This document shows positions 35,259-44,013 of a stretch of DNA of 64,000 bases, in pieces. Both the position numbers and the translations under genes were made by a program. A model generated the notes under the pieces. That model did no database searches, was not told where the DNA came from, and worked only from the letters and a program-made list of their open reading frames with translations. This DNA comes from Microbacterium salsuginis. Its GTDB lineage: Bacteria > Actinomycetota > Actinomycetes > Actinomycetales > Microbacteriaceae. Location: assembly GCF_012524205.1 (NCBI RefSeq), contig NZ_JABACI010000002.1:496001-560000 (forward strand), read 5' to 3'. Numbering within the stretch: the first letter of the stretch is position 1; each line of letters starts with the position of its first letter.

Positions 35259-38200
35259 TCATGCGCTGGGAACGTCGACCGGCGCGGCGTCGGCGTTGGA
35301 GGCCGCAGCGGCAGGCGTCGCAGCCGCCCGCGCGACCGGCAGTGTGCCGTCCTCGACGAGGGGCATCTGCACCGTGACCTGCCGGCCCGCTTGCACGAAG
35401 ATCCCTCGGCCCTCCGGGAAGTCGGCGCGCTTGACCTTGGGGAACGGCACCTTGAAGACCGCGTCGCCATCGAAGGCGTCGGGCTTGAGGATGATGCCCT
35501 TCCGTCCGCCCTTGAAGTCGCCGATGAGGCCGAACCCGCTGGTGACCTGGGTCACGTCGGCGTCGCCGATCAGCAGGTGGTCGCTGCGGTTCACCGCCTG
35601 CAGGAGTGCCTTGAGCGGGCGCTCGGCCGGCGAATCCGCGAACTGCGGCACATCCTCGATGACGATGAGCAGGCGAGCGCCGATGGTCTCGTCGGTGACC
35701 AGTTCGGCGAGCTCTGTGGCGAGTTCCTTGGCGTCGTCCACTGTCGTGGCGCTGCGCATCCACGGGGCGAAATCCTTGAGCTGCGAGCGGCGCCCGCCCA
35801 GGTGGAAAAGGCGCACCTTGGGGTCGAAGCGCACCATCGAGGTGATCAGCGCCTTCATCGCGGTGGTCTTGCCCGACTGCGGCGGCCCAGCCACGACGAA
35901 CGTGCCGACGGGGTCGAAGTCGCGCGGCGCGAGCGTGTCCTCCGCGACGCCGAGCACCGGGAACTCGCCGATGCGGTCGGGCAGCGTGCCCCAGGCCAGG
36001 CGGGTGGGCAACGACCCGATCTCGTCGACCTCGCGAGCGCCCAGCAAGCGGAGCTCCTCCGCCCACTGGCCGAGCAGCTTGGTCTGCTCCGCCACGTTCG
36101 GCGTGCCGCCGAGCACGGCGATCTGGGTCTCGAATCCGTCGACGATGGCGCGACCGGGTGCCGAGCGCTCGTCGAGGACGTCCTTCGGCGCGTTCAGCAG
36201 CGAGTACGCGTTCTCGTCCGAGAGGCGCAGGATGACGCGGCGCGACACGTTGGAGCTGACCGCGGTCGGCACCGAGCCGGAGCGGTCGGCCGTCGCGACG
36301 ACATGCACGCCCAACGGACGACCCTCGCCGAGGATCCGCATGAACGCCTGATAGAAGGGCATCCGGGCCGTGGTGGACTCCCACTCGGCACGGAACTGCG
36401 GCAGTCCGTCCAGGAGCAGGATGATGCGCGCCTCATCACGGCCGGTCAGCTCGCGGTACTCCGCGACGCTCGAGGCGTTGGCGGCGCTGAACCGCTTGCC
36501 GCGGTCGTCCAGCACGCGTGCGAGCGAGCGCATGATGCGCTGCACGCGCTCGGCGTCATCGCCGGGGATGATCGAGCCGACGTGCGGCAGGACCTCGAGG
36601 CTCTTGAGCGATCCCGAGCCGAAGTCGAGGCCGTACACGGCGACGTTCTCGGCGCGGCGGCCCATCGCCGCCGAGATCGCCACGGTGCGCAGCACGGTGG
36701 ACTTGCCCGACCCGCTCGTGCCGTAGACCAGCAGCGATCCGTCGCGATCGGGCTCGAAGTAGACCGCCTCCTGCAGCTGGCGCTCGGGGATGTCGCTCTT
36801 GCCGAGCAGGATCGACCCGGAGCGACCCGCCGAGAGCGCGCGGATGTCGACCGTCGTCTCGAGGTCGTCCAGCCACGGCCGCCGGGGTGCCGGGATCCGG
36901 GCCTGCTCTGCCGCAGCGATCAGGGTCGCCACGATCCGCTTCTGGTCGTTGGGGCCGGGATCCACGTCGTGCGCAGCATCCTCTCCCTTGTCTTCCAGCT
37001 CCCACCGCTGCACCGAGCCGAACCGCAGCTCGGCCACGCTCACGTCGGCGACGACCGGCTCGTCACTGCTCCAGCCGCCGGCGTAGGCGGACTGGAACGG
37101 GACCAGGCGACCCGGGCCGGTCTTGGCGATGCCGCGGCCGGGGATGCCGGGATCGAAACTCGCGGCGACCGGGTCGTCCACCACGTCCTTCGAGTCGGAC
37201 TCGTCGGCCATGCGCAGCGCGACACGCAGGTTGGTGTTGGCGCGCAGGTTGTCTTTGATGACGCCCGCGGGCCGCTGGGTCGCCATGATGAGGTGGATGC
37301 CGAGGGACCGGCCTCGCTGCGCGATGTCGACGACGCCGTCCACGAACTCGGGCACCTCGCCCGCCAGAGCGGCGAACTCGTCGATGACCAGCACGAGGGC
37401 GGGGGGCGTGTCGGGGTCGCGTCGCTTCTCGAGCTCGAGCAGGTCCTTGGCCTTCTTGCGGTTGAACAGGTGCTCGCGGTAGTGCAGCTCGGCGCGCAGG
37501 CTCGTGAGCGCTCGACGGACGAGGTGGGGGCTCAGGTCGGTCACCAGGCCGACGGTGTGCGGCAGTCCGACGCAGTCCGCGAACGCCGAGCCGCCCTTGT
37601 AGTCGACGAACAGGAACGTCACGCGGTCGGGGCTGTGCGCCGCCGCCATGCCGAGCACCCACGCCTGCAGGAACTCCGACTTGCCGGCGCCCGTCGTGCC
37701 GCCGACAAGGGCGTGCGGGCCCTGCGTCCGCAGGTCGAGGGCCATGGCATCCGTGGCACCCTGACCGACGATCGCGCGCAGCGTCCCGGCCTTCTTGAGC
37801 CGCGGGAGGGCGGCGCCGGAGCGGTCGAGGATCGTGTTGTTCTCGCGCCAGCGCTCGATCGCGAACGACGGGTCGGCCGCCATCTCGGTGCCCACGAGCG
37901 AGAGGAACATCACCGAGTTGGGGATGTCGGACGAGTCCTCGATCACGGTGCTGGAGTCGGCGACCGGCGCGAGGCGCTTGGCCAGCACCGTCATGAGCTC
38001 GTTCGAGACGCCCTCCACGACCGTCGCGGGGAATTCGACGCCGCTGCGCACGGTGCCCGCGCGGGCGGATTCGAGGCCGCCCGACACGTCCACGAAGCTG
38101 CGGCACACGGCCGGCAGCGCCTCGACGACGGGGGCCACGAAGATCCCGTAGACACCGACGTCGGCGCCCCGCTCGAGCACCTGCGTGAGCCGTGCGCGGT

Positions 38201-39839
38201 CCACCGGCGCGTCGGAGGTCACGATCACCAGCACGGCGGTCTGACCGGGGAAGGTCGCGTCCTCGGCGGCTCGGCGCACGTCCGTGCCGTAGCGCATCGG
38301 ATCCCAGTCGTCGTCGAGCGGCAGGCGTGGAGATGACGCCGCCTTGGACCGCCGCATGATGAGCTCCTCGAGCCCCGACAGCAGGGCGGCGCCGGTGGAG
38401 GCCGAGTCCGACAGCGGCATGTCGCGGAACGGGCTGCGCTCGCTCGTGGTGTGGGGCAGCCACTTGAGCCATTCGAGCTGCCGCGCCCACTGCGGCTCGG
38501 TGAGCGCGACCGCGACGAGCTCGTTGGGCGAGTGCAGGCCGAACAGCTGCACGCTGAGTCCGCGCAGGGCGTCCGCCGCCTCGCGCGGCGAGCCGGCGAC
38601 GCCGATGACGCCCACGCTCTGCAGCGACTCGAGCACCGGGACGCCGTCGATCATGCGGTACCGCTCGCGCAGGCGGTCGACCCGGTCCACGAACTCCTGC
38701 AGCGCGTCCGGGTTGTCGGACTGCTTCACCGTCGTACGCGACGGCGCCTCGGCGGTGCCGAGACGAACCGACAGGAAGTTCCAGTGCTCGGGACGACGGG
38801 TCCACAGCATCGGACCGAGCCGCATGGCCTGCTCGAACACCACGGCGACCGGCGGCACCTCGGCGTTGCGCACCTCGCGCTCCCGGGGCCGCTCGCGGTA
38901 CAGCGTTTCTTCGAGCTCCTCGAACGTACGCTCGAAGACCTCCGCCTCCTTCTTGGCCCGCTGCCCCACCTGCGTGCGCTGCGAGATGAAGTTGCCGAGC
39001 AGCATCAGCGGCGACAGCAGCACCACCAACAGCGAGTTGGGGCGTCCGGTCATCGCGAAGATCGAGACGCCGAGGATGATCGGCGCGACCAGCATCGGCC
39101 ACGGGAACAGGCGGCTGACCGGATCCTTCGGCATCCGCGGCTCGGCCAGCTCCTCGCCGACGTACCGCGGCTCGACGCGCGGGCTGCGGTTGAACAGCAG
39201 CGTGCCGCCGCGCTCGAGCACCGGATCCGGATCGGCGGGAGCGTAGTCCTGCACCATGTGGACGACGAGCTCGGTGTCACCGAGGGCGAATCGCTGGCCG
39301 GGGATCACCCGCAGGCGCTGCACGAGGCCGCCGTCGACGACGATGCCGTTCGCCGAGTTGAGGTCGACGAGCTCGACAGTCGCGCCGACCTCGATGCGGG
39401 CGTGACGTTTGGAGATGAGCGGGTCATCCAGCACGATGTCGTTGCCCGCGGCCCGGCCGATCGTGAAGTGGCCGCGCGGCAACTGGAACTCGCGGCCCGC
39501 GAAGGGCCCCGCGACCGCGTAGAGGATCGCTGCGGCCGGCGCGCCGGCACGCCGGGACGAGACGTAGTCCGCACCGAGGTTGACCACCGAGGCGACGAAG
39601 CCGGAGCCGACCGGGGCATCGCTGATGAGCATGTCGGGCTCGAGCAGCTGGAACGCCGACGAGGTCGGCGGCGCAACGCGGAGGGTGAGCACATCCTGCG
39701 CGGAGGCGACGACGTCCCGGGCGGGGTCCGCCTCGACGATACGGCGGGCGACGTCCTGCACCGTCGCCGTCGTGTCGGAGGTGACGACGATGTCGGTGTG
39801 CTTCTCGTCGCGACGCTGGAGCGTGAGTTTGAGTCTCAT
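35259..39839 (-). CDS. FHA-bearing FtsK/SpoIIIE-type ATPase of type VII secretion (EssC/EccC)
   Basis: 1526 residues, the motor that recognises and exports WXG100 substrates. Residues 1-90 form a small beta-rich domain; ~104-196 a forkhead-associated domain (GRAAGNDIVLDDPLISKRHA, VDLNSANGIVVDGG); ~245-285 two membrane helices (PMLVAPIILGVSIFAMTG, LLVVLLSPLMLLGNFIS). Three RecA-like ATPase modules follow with P-loops [11 protein letters not shown] (~715), GTSGSGKSTV (~1040) and GPPQSGKTTA (~1322), the first with Walker B ALVLVIDEFAAL. An N-terminal FHA before the membrane helices is an EssC (Bacillota T7SSb) trait, not that of mycobacterial EccC. No EccB, EccD, EccE or mycosin gene is nearby. 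It is co-transcribed with the RDD-FHA gene 27 bp upstream. Confidence 0.92.
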   Translation of the reverse strand: MRLKLTLQRRDEKHTDIVVTSDTTATVQDVARRIVEADPARDVVASAQDVLTLRVAPPTSSAFQLLEPDMLISDAPVGSGFVASVVNLGADYVSSRRAGAPAAAILYAVAGPFAGREFQLPRGHFTIGRAAGNDIVLDDPLISKRHARIEVGATVELVDLNSANGIVVDGGLVQRLRVIPGQRFALGDTELVVHMVQDYAPADPDPVLERGGTLLFNRSPRVEPRYVGEELAEPRMPKDPVSRLFPWPMLVAPIILGVSIFAMTGRPNSLLVVLLSPLMLLGNFISQRTQVGQRAKKEAEVFERTFEELEETLYRERPREREVRNAEVPPVAVVFEQAMRLGPMLWTRRPEHWNFLSVRLGTAEAPSRTTVKQSDNPDALQEFVDRVDRLRERYRMIDGVPVLESLQSVGVIGVAGSPREAADALRGLSVQLFGLHSPNELVAVALTEPQWARQLEWLKWLPHTTSERSPFRDMPLSDSASTGAALLSGLEELIMRRSKAASSPRLPLDDDWDPMRYGTDVRRAAEDATFPGQTAVLVIVTSDAPVDRARLTQVLERGADVGVYGIFVAPVVEALPAVCRSFVDVSGGLESARAGTVRSGVEFPATVVEGVSNELMTVLAKRLAPVADSSTVIEDSSDIPNSVMFLSLVGTEMAADPSFAIERWRENNTILDRSGAALPRLKKAGTLRAIVGQGATDAMALDLRTQGPHALVGGTTGAGKSEFLQAWVLGMAAAHSPDRVTFLFVDYKGGSAFADCVGLPHTVGLVTDLSPHLVRRALTSLRAELHYREHLFNRKKAKDLLELEKRRDPDTPPALVLVIDEFAALAGEVPEFVDGVVDIAQRGRSLGIHLIMATQRPAGVIKDNLRANTNLRVALRMADESDSKDVVDDPVAASFDPGIPGRGIAKTGPGRLVPFQSAYAGGWSSDEPVVADVSVAELRFGSVQRWELEDKGEDAAHDVDPGPNDQKRIVATLIAAAEQARIPAPRRPWLDDLETTVDIRALSAGRSGSILLGKSDIPERQLQEAVYFEPDRDGSLLVYGTSGSGKSTVLRTVAISAAMGRRAENVAVYGLDFGSGSLKSLEVLPHVGSIIPGDDAERVQRIMRSLARVLDDRGKRFSAANASSVAEYRELTGRDEARIILLLDGLPQFRAEWESTTARMPFYQAFMRILGEGRPLGVHVVATADRSGSVPTAVSSNVSRRVILRLSDENAYSLLNAPKDVLDERSAPGRAIVDGFETQIAVLGGTPNVAEQTKLLGQWAEELRLLGAREVDEIGSLPTRLAWGTLPDRIGEFPVLGVAEDTLAPRDFDPVGTFVVAGPPQSGKTTAMKALITSMVRFDPKVRLFHLGGRRSQLKDFAPWMRSATTVDDAKELATELAELVTDETIGARLLIVIEDVPQFADSPAERPLKALLQAVNRSDHLLIGDADVTQVTSGFGLIGDFKGGRKGIILKPDAFDGDAVFKVPFPKVKRADFPEGRGIFVQAGRQVTVQMPLVEDGTLPVARAAATPAAAASNADAAPVDVPSA

Positions 39840-39866
39840 CTACCTGTCCTCGTGCCCATCCCGGCC

Positions 39867-41270
39867 TCAGCCGATCCGGATGCGTGCGTGGCGGTCTCCG
39901 AGGCGAATCGTATCGCCGGAGCGCAGCGCCACCTGTTCGTGGGGGCCGAGCGTCCGCTCGGATCCGTCGCGCAGCAGCGCGCTGCCGTTGGTCGACCCGA
40001 GGTCGATCACGACGACCGCCGTGCCCGACCGCATGATCGCGAGATGCGTCTTCGACACCGACTTCGTCGGGTCGGTGATCGCGCCCAGGGCGAGTGCCGG
40101 ACCGCCCGGGATCAGCGCCGGATCCCGGCCGATCAGGATGCCGGGACCTTCGACGCGGACCTCCTCGCCGTTGTCGAGGGTCAGGACGATCGCCGGTGCC
40201 GCCGATGCCGCCTGCGGGGTCGACGCTCGCGAGGACGCGGGAGCGGATGCCGGAGCCGCAACGCGCCGCGCGGGAGCCGGCGCCTGAGCAGCCGGAGCGG
40301 CCGCAGCCGCCGGGGCTGCGGCATCCGCCTCCTGATCCGGGAGCAACCGCGGTGGAACCCACGCCGAGCCTCCACCGGCGGTCGCCGGCGGGACGACCGG
40401 AGGGCTCTGCGGTGCGGACGACGCGACGGGAGCGGATGCCGTGGGACCCTGTGGCGTCACAGGAGCTGCAGTCGGAGCGACCGTGGCAGGGGCGTAGGCG
40501 GCGCTCTCGTCGGCCGGCGCGCCTTCGCCCCGGGCGGCGCCCAGAACTCCCCCGCTGCTGCGCGACGTGGGAATGTAGGCCGTCGTGCCGCGCTCGTCCG
40601 CGGGTGTCGCGAGCGACGGCAGCTCGCTGCGCACATCCGCGAGGTCGGTGGCGACGGTCTTGCGGGCGATCCGCATGCGCTTGGCGTCGTAGGGGTTGAG
40701 CCCGTTGCGGACGTCGACGAACCACGTGGCGCCGGCAAGGTCGGGCCACCCGCGCCCGCGCTGCTCGCCATCGAAGAACGGCGACAGCGCGATGACCAGG
40801 AGCGGACCGATCAGCGGGACCGCGAAGCTCGCCCACAGCACCAGGGCACGCACGACCGCCCCGCGCCAGAACCCGGGTCGCTCGAGCGTACGGACGTTGA
40901 CCGAGCGGATCCCGGCGATGGCCTTGCCCAGGGTCACTCCCCGGCGTCCGTGCAGCGTGAGCTGGGTGATGACGAACGCCGTGCTGAGCACAGTGGAGAC
41001 GGCCGCGAGCACGACGATCAGCACGAGGTCGCCGCCGCCCAGCACCGTCCCGCTGGGCGCCGTCGCGAGGGCGATCAGGCCGGGCAGGACTCCGAAGAGC
41101 ATCGGCAGTTGCAGCACGACATATACCGCGGCCTCGATGGTCGCAGCGAGCGCGCGGCGGCCGAACGGCGCCGGTACGAGCCCGAGCGAGGCGGCGTACT
41201 CCGGCCGGGCGCGGCCGTTCTCGTCGAGGCCCTCGACACGATGAGACGCCTCGTCAATCTCCCAGATCAC
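39867..41270 (-). CDS. RDD membrane protein with C-terminal FHA domain (T7SS-associated)
   Basis: 467 residues from GTG at 41270, with CAGGAGGA 5 nt upstream. The N-terminal ~200 residues form an RDD domain with several helices (ATIEAAVYVVLQLPMLFGVL, LVLIVVLAAVSTVLSTAFVI) and the Arg/Asp residues that name the family (FGRRALAATIEAA, HGRRGVTLGKAIAGI). A long Ala/Pro-rich linker (~255-370) leads to a cytoplasmic FHA domain (GILIGRDPALIPGGP, SKTHLAIMRSGTAVVVIDLG, STNGSALLRDG) that would bind a phosphothreonine. Two FHA proteins in one operon suggest regulation of the secretion motor by a Ser/Thr kinase. No kinase gene is in this locus. Confidence 0.87.
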   Translation of the reverse strand: MIWEIDEASHRVEGLDENGRARPEYAASLGLVPAPFGRRALAATIEAAVYVVLQLPMLFGVLPGLIALATAPSGTVLGGGDLVLIVVLAAVSTVLSTAFVITQLTLHGRRGVTLGKAIAGIRSVNVRTLERPGFWRGAVVRALVLWASFAVPLIGPLLVIALSPFFDGEQRGRGWPDLAGATWFVDVRNGLNPYDAKRMRIARKTVATDLADVRSELPSLATPADERGTTAYIPTSRSSGGVLGAARGEGAPADESAAYAPATVAPTAAPVTPQGPTASAPVASSAPQSPPVVPPATAGGGSAWVPPRLLPDQEADAAAPAAAAAPAAQAPAPARRVAAPASAPASSRASTPQAASAAPAIVLTLDNGEEVRVEGPGILIGRDPALIPGGPALALGAITDPTKSVSKTHLAIMRSGTAVVVIDLGSTNGSALLRDGSERTLGPHEQVALRSGDTIRLGDRHARIRIG

Positions 41271-41298
41271 CGGTCCTCCTGATGCAAACTCCGCATCG

Positions 41299-41304
41299 AC
41301 CCTA
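41299..41304 (-). promoter_or_regulatory. -10 box for the RDD-FHA / EssC operon
   Basis: Minus-strand TAGGGT, 28 nt before the GTG at 41270 with a normal ribosome site between. The ATGGGGA palindrome found before the three effector cassettes is absent here, so the secretion motor seems to be controlled separately. Confidence 0.4.
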
Positions 41305-41337
41305 ACCTGGCTCGCGACAGCGGCCGGTCGAGGCGGG

Positions 41338-41994
41338 TCACGGCGCGGGCGAGGGCAGGAACTGCGGATCGCCCGGTGTGATGCCGAAGAACAGCGGATC
41401 GGACGGCGACTCCTGCTGCGGAAGGTAGCCCTTGGCCAGCTGGGCGTCCCCGAACAGCATGTCATTGAGTTCGAAGTGGTCGCCGGGGTGGCACGCGGTG
41501 TCGGCGACGACCAGGACGTTGCCGTTGTCGACGAACGTCACGGTGAGGAGCGAGAAAGGCGCCTGCTCCCGGACGATGACGTCACTCGAGGTGATCTCAC
41601 CCGAGCCGAGGTCCATCCCCTCGACCTCATAGCCCGCGTCGGTGAGATGGTCGGCGACGTCCTGCCGCATCTGATCCTGCGCGGCCGGGTCGACCTTCGT
41701 CGAGCGGGCGAGGCTGAAGTTCCACCCGTCCCCGCATCCGGCGCTGGAGGGAACCATCCCGTAGGCGCTGCTTCCATCCACCTCCCACGGGCCGTCAGAG
41801 ATCACCGCCAGCACACCGTTGACCGCCTCGCGGTACTCGAAGTACACCTCTTCGGCCTGTGCAAACAGCTCGTCACCTGTGGGCTTGACCACCGGGCCAC
41901 CTCCGCATCCCGTCAGGATCGACACCGCGAACAGCATCGCCACCGCGAGCGCGGATGTCGCGCGGCGCTTGGCCCGCGCTCCACCTCTGCTCAC
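41338..41994 (-). CDS. Lipoprotein paired with the T7SS hydrolase (candidate immunity)
   Basis: 218 residues; the start overlaps the end of the hydrolase gene (ATGA). The N-terminus is basic (RGGARAKRRATS), then hydrophobic, ending with the lipobox LTGC followed by a Gly-rich stretch. The mature part has four cysteines in all, including SSAGCGDGWNFSLAR and VADTACHPGDHF, which may form disulfides outside the cell. It is rich in acidic residues and ends in a Pro-rich tail. No family recognised. A surface lipoprotein encoded directly behind a T7SS-associated lipase/esterase parallels TilA, the lipoprotein that neutralises the TslA lipase in Staphylococcus; this is analogy, not homology. Confidence 0.75.
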   Translation of the reverse strand: MSRGGARAKRRATSALAVAMLFAVSILTGCGGGPVVKPTGDELFAQAEEVYFEYREAVNGVLAVISDGPWEVDGSSAYGMVPSSAGCGDGWNFSLARSTKVDPAAQDQMRQDVADHLTDAGYEVEGMDLGSGEITSSDVIVREQAPFSLLTVTFVDNGNVLVVADTACHPGDHFELNDMLFGDAQLAKGYLPQQESPSDPLFFGITPGDPQFLPSPAP

Positions 41995-43679
41995 TGCAGC
42001 ACCTCTCCGTTGGCAACGATGTTGGCAATGTTACGGAACGACTCGGAGTCCCGCGAAAGGTACCCGTTGTCCTCCTCCCACCAGCCCCAGAACGAGTTGC
42101 CGCCGTCGTGGCTGGCGTGGCCCGGCGTTCCGACGACCGGCTCGGGCGTACCCTCCAGCGACGGCGCCGTACCGCCGTCGCTCTCGAAGCTCGTGGCGCC
42201 GTCGATCGACTCGGGGTCGGTGCCGTGCCCGAACGAGCTCCACTCGCCGAAGCGGGCGACGCCGTCGCCGGGAGCCCGGGAGGCGAAGATCTCGACGCCG
42301 GAGTAATCCATCGGCTCGTCCCCGGTCCACGAGGCGTGGTAGCCGTCGGGGACGCCGGCCGACCCGACGGCGATCAAGCGATCGACGCCCAGGTCGGACG
42401 AGCTGCCGCCGACAGCCAGAAATGCCGTGGTGCTGCCGTAGGAATGCCCGATGACCGACGTCGTCACCGACGACGACACCCCGTGATCGAGTCCCCTCAG
42501 GGTCTCGCTGAGGCGCGCCGCGCCCTCGGTCGCGCTTCCCATCGTGGCCTCGGTGAGCAGATTGGGCGAGTCGTAGCCGTACCACGCGATCGTGATCGAG
42601 CCTGTGCCGTCCGCGCCGTATGCTTCGGCGTACCTGTTGAGCTCGCGCGCGCTGCCGCCCCAGGCTTCGAGGTCACCGAGCCCGGAGAACATCCCGCCGA
42701 CGAGCACGTTGACGTTGGTCACGCCTTCGAACGGGTCGACGACGTTGCCCTCGGCGTCGCGGGTGACGCCGTAGACGACGGCACCGGTGGCCTGCGGCTG
42801 CTCGAACGGGTGGAACATCAGCAATTCGCCGTCGTTCGAGTCCATCTCGATCCCGAGCTGCAGCAGTTGACTGTCGAGCGGCTCCCCGTACGGTGCGCCC
42901 GCCATGGTGTCCGCGTAGGTGAGGCGGTTCGCCTCGAACCGCACCGGGTACGGCACACCTTCGAGGTTGCCGACGAGCTCAGGGCGTGTGCTCAGCAGAT
43001 CGGCACGCTCGTCATCGGTCAGACCGGCCCAGATCGCCGCGACCTCGGCGGGTGAGTCGGCGCTCGTGAGCGCCGTGACGGATGCCCGGAGGCTCGCCGG
43101 CACATAGGCGTGGTCGATGTTCGCCATGGCCGCCAGAGCGGCGTCATACGCGGCGTCCCAGCCGCGGTACGCGGCCTCCCACTGCTCCCACAGGTCGGAC
43201 AGCTCGGTGCGCCGACGGGCGAGAGCGTCCTCCGCGTCCGCGGCGGCCTCTTCGGCGAGAGCGACCTCACGCGACGTCGCGTCGTCGCTCAATCCGCCCA
43301 TCTCGCCGTCGGCCGTGGCGGCCGACGCCTCGGCCGACTCCACCGCCGCGTGAGCGGCTTCGATGTCGTCTATCAGATCGTTCGCGACGCGCCCGTGCTG
43401 GGCGACCGCCTCGCCGTACGATTTCAGCGCCGCCGCGATGCGGTCGACCATCTGCGTCGTCGGAGTGATGCGACCGGCGACATCGCCGGCGTCCGATTGG
43501 ACGGACCTGATCGCCTCGCCTCGGCCTTCCAGTCCGCCGTCGATGTTGCGCAGGACGACACCCGCGTCTCGTCCGTCCTCGGCGAGGTCGCGGAGGGCAT
43601 CGGAGAGGGCCTCGATTCCACCCTCGTCGTAGTCGATGCGCTCGAGCGGCACCCCCAGCTCAGGCGAGGTCAGCGACAT
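41991..43679 (-). CDS. T7SS effector-like alpha/beta-hydrolase (DUF1023) with helical N-domain
   Basis: 562 residues. Residues 1-200 are helical (GIEALSDALRDLAEDGRDAG, TQMVDRIAAALKSYGEAVAQ) with W164-x9-W174-x3-Y178 (LWEQWEAAYRGWDAAYDAAL), the same motif as in the two other large proteins of the locus. A linker with TDDERADLLSTRPELVGNLE precedes the catalytic domain from ~270: nucleophile motif GHSYGS with Ser413, strand SITIAWYGYDSPNL and candidate His near HASHDGGNSFWGWW. It lacks a Sec signal, as T7SS substrates do. The gene overlaps its small helical neighbour by 20 bp and the lipoprotein gene by 4 bp. A lipase/esterase effector is the best reading; substrate unknown. Confidence 0.82.
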   Translation of the reverse strand: MSLTSPELGVPLERIDYDEGGIEALSDALRDLAEDGRDAGVVLRNIDGGLEGRGEAIRSVQSDAGDVAGRITPTTQMVDRIAAALKSYGEAVAQHGRVANDLIDDIEAAHAAVESAEASAATADGEMGGLSDDATSREVALAEEAAADAEDALARRRTELSDLWEQWEAAYRGWDAAYDAALAAMANIDHAYVPASLRASVTALTSADSPAEVAAIWAGLTDDERADLLSTRPELVGNLEGVPYPVRFEANRLTYADTMAGAPYGEPLDSQLLQLGIEMDSNDGELLMFHPFEQPQATGAVVYGVTRDAEGNVVDPFEGVTNVNVLVGGMFSGLGDLEAWGGSARELNRYAEAYGADGTGSITIAWYGYDSPNLLTEATMGSATEGAARLSETLRGLDHGVSSSVTTSVIGHSYGSTTAFLAVGGSSSDLGVDRLIAVGSAGVPDGYHASWTGDEPMDYSGVEIFASRAPGDGVARFGEWSSFGHGTDPESIDGATSFESDGGTAPSLEGTPEPVVGTPGHASHDGGNSFWGWWEEDNGYLSRDSESFRNIANIVANGEVLQ

Positions 43680-43974
43680 AGTCCCGATCCCAATCCGCGC
43701 TCAATGAGACGTCCAGCTCGGTGAACGAATCGAGGATGTCGAGCAGCTGCGCGCTCACCACGATCGCGTCGGCGTCCTCTGCGGTCACACGCATCAGGGC
43801 GGCGCCGACAGCATTCTCGACCATCACGCGCAGCAGGGTGCGGCCGCACGGATCACCGATCCCCGTGTCTCGACGCCACGCGTCCTCGGCCTTGGCGCGG
43901 TAGTTCAAGAGCGCCTGATCGAGCACCAGCTTTGCGCTCTCGAGCGCGTAGCGGTCGATTTCGACGTCACCCAC
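43660..43974 (-). CDS. Small helical protein heading T7SS cassette 3
   Basis: 104 residues from GTG at 43974. Entirely helical by composition (YALESAKLVLDQALLNYRAK, ENAVGAALMRVTAEDADAIV) with a mid-sequence AWRRDTGIG turn that could correspond to the W-x-G region of WXG100 proteins; the match is weak. It overlaps the hydrolase gene by 20 bp, so the two are translationally linked, like the small partners in cassettes 1 and 2. It is directly downstream of the promoter with the ATGGGGA palindrome. Likely a targeting partner of the hydrolase. Confidence 0.7.
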   Translation of the reverse strand: MGDVEIDRYALESAKLVLDQALLNYRAKAEDAWRRDTGIGDPCGRTLLRVMVENAVGAALMRVTAEDADAIVVSAQLLDILDSFTELDVSLSADWDRDYVADLA

Positions 43975-44013
43975 TGCTGCGCCCCGTCCCCCGCGTTCAC
44001 GACCAGTCGCATC

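Noticed and set aside
34242..38336. Very long open frame opposite the ATPase gene, and many similar long frames elsewhere
   Set aside because: High GC leaves few stop codons in antisense frames. The translations are low-complexity Arg/Ala/Gly/Asp/His-rich and show no family motifs, while the opposite strand has clear domains.
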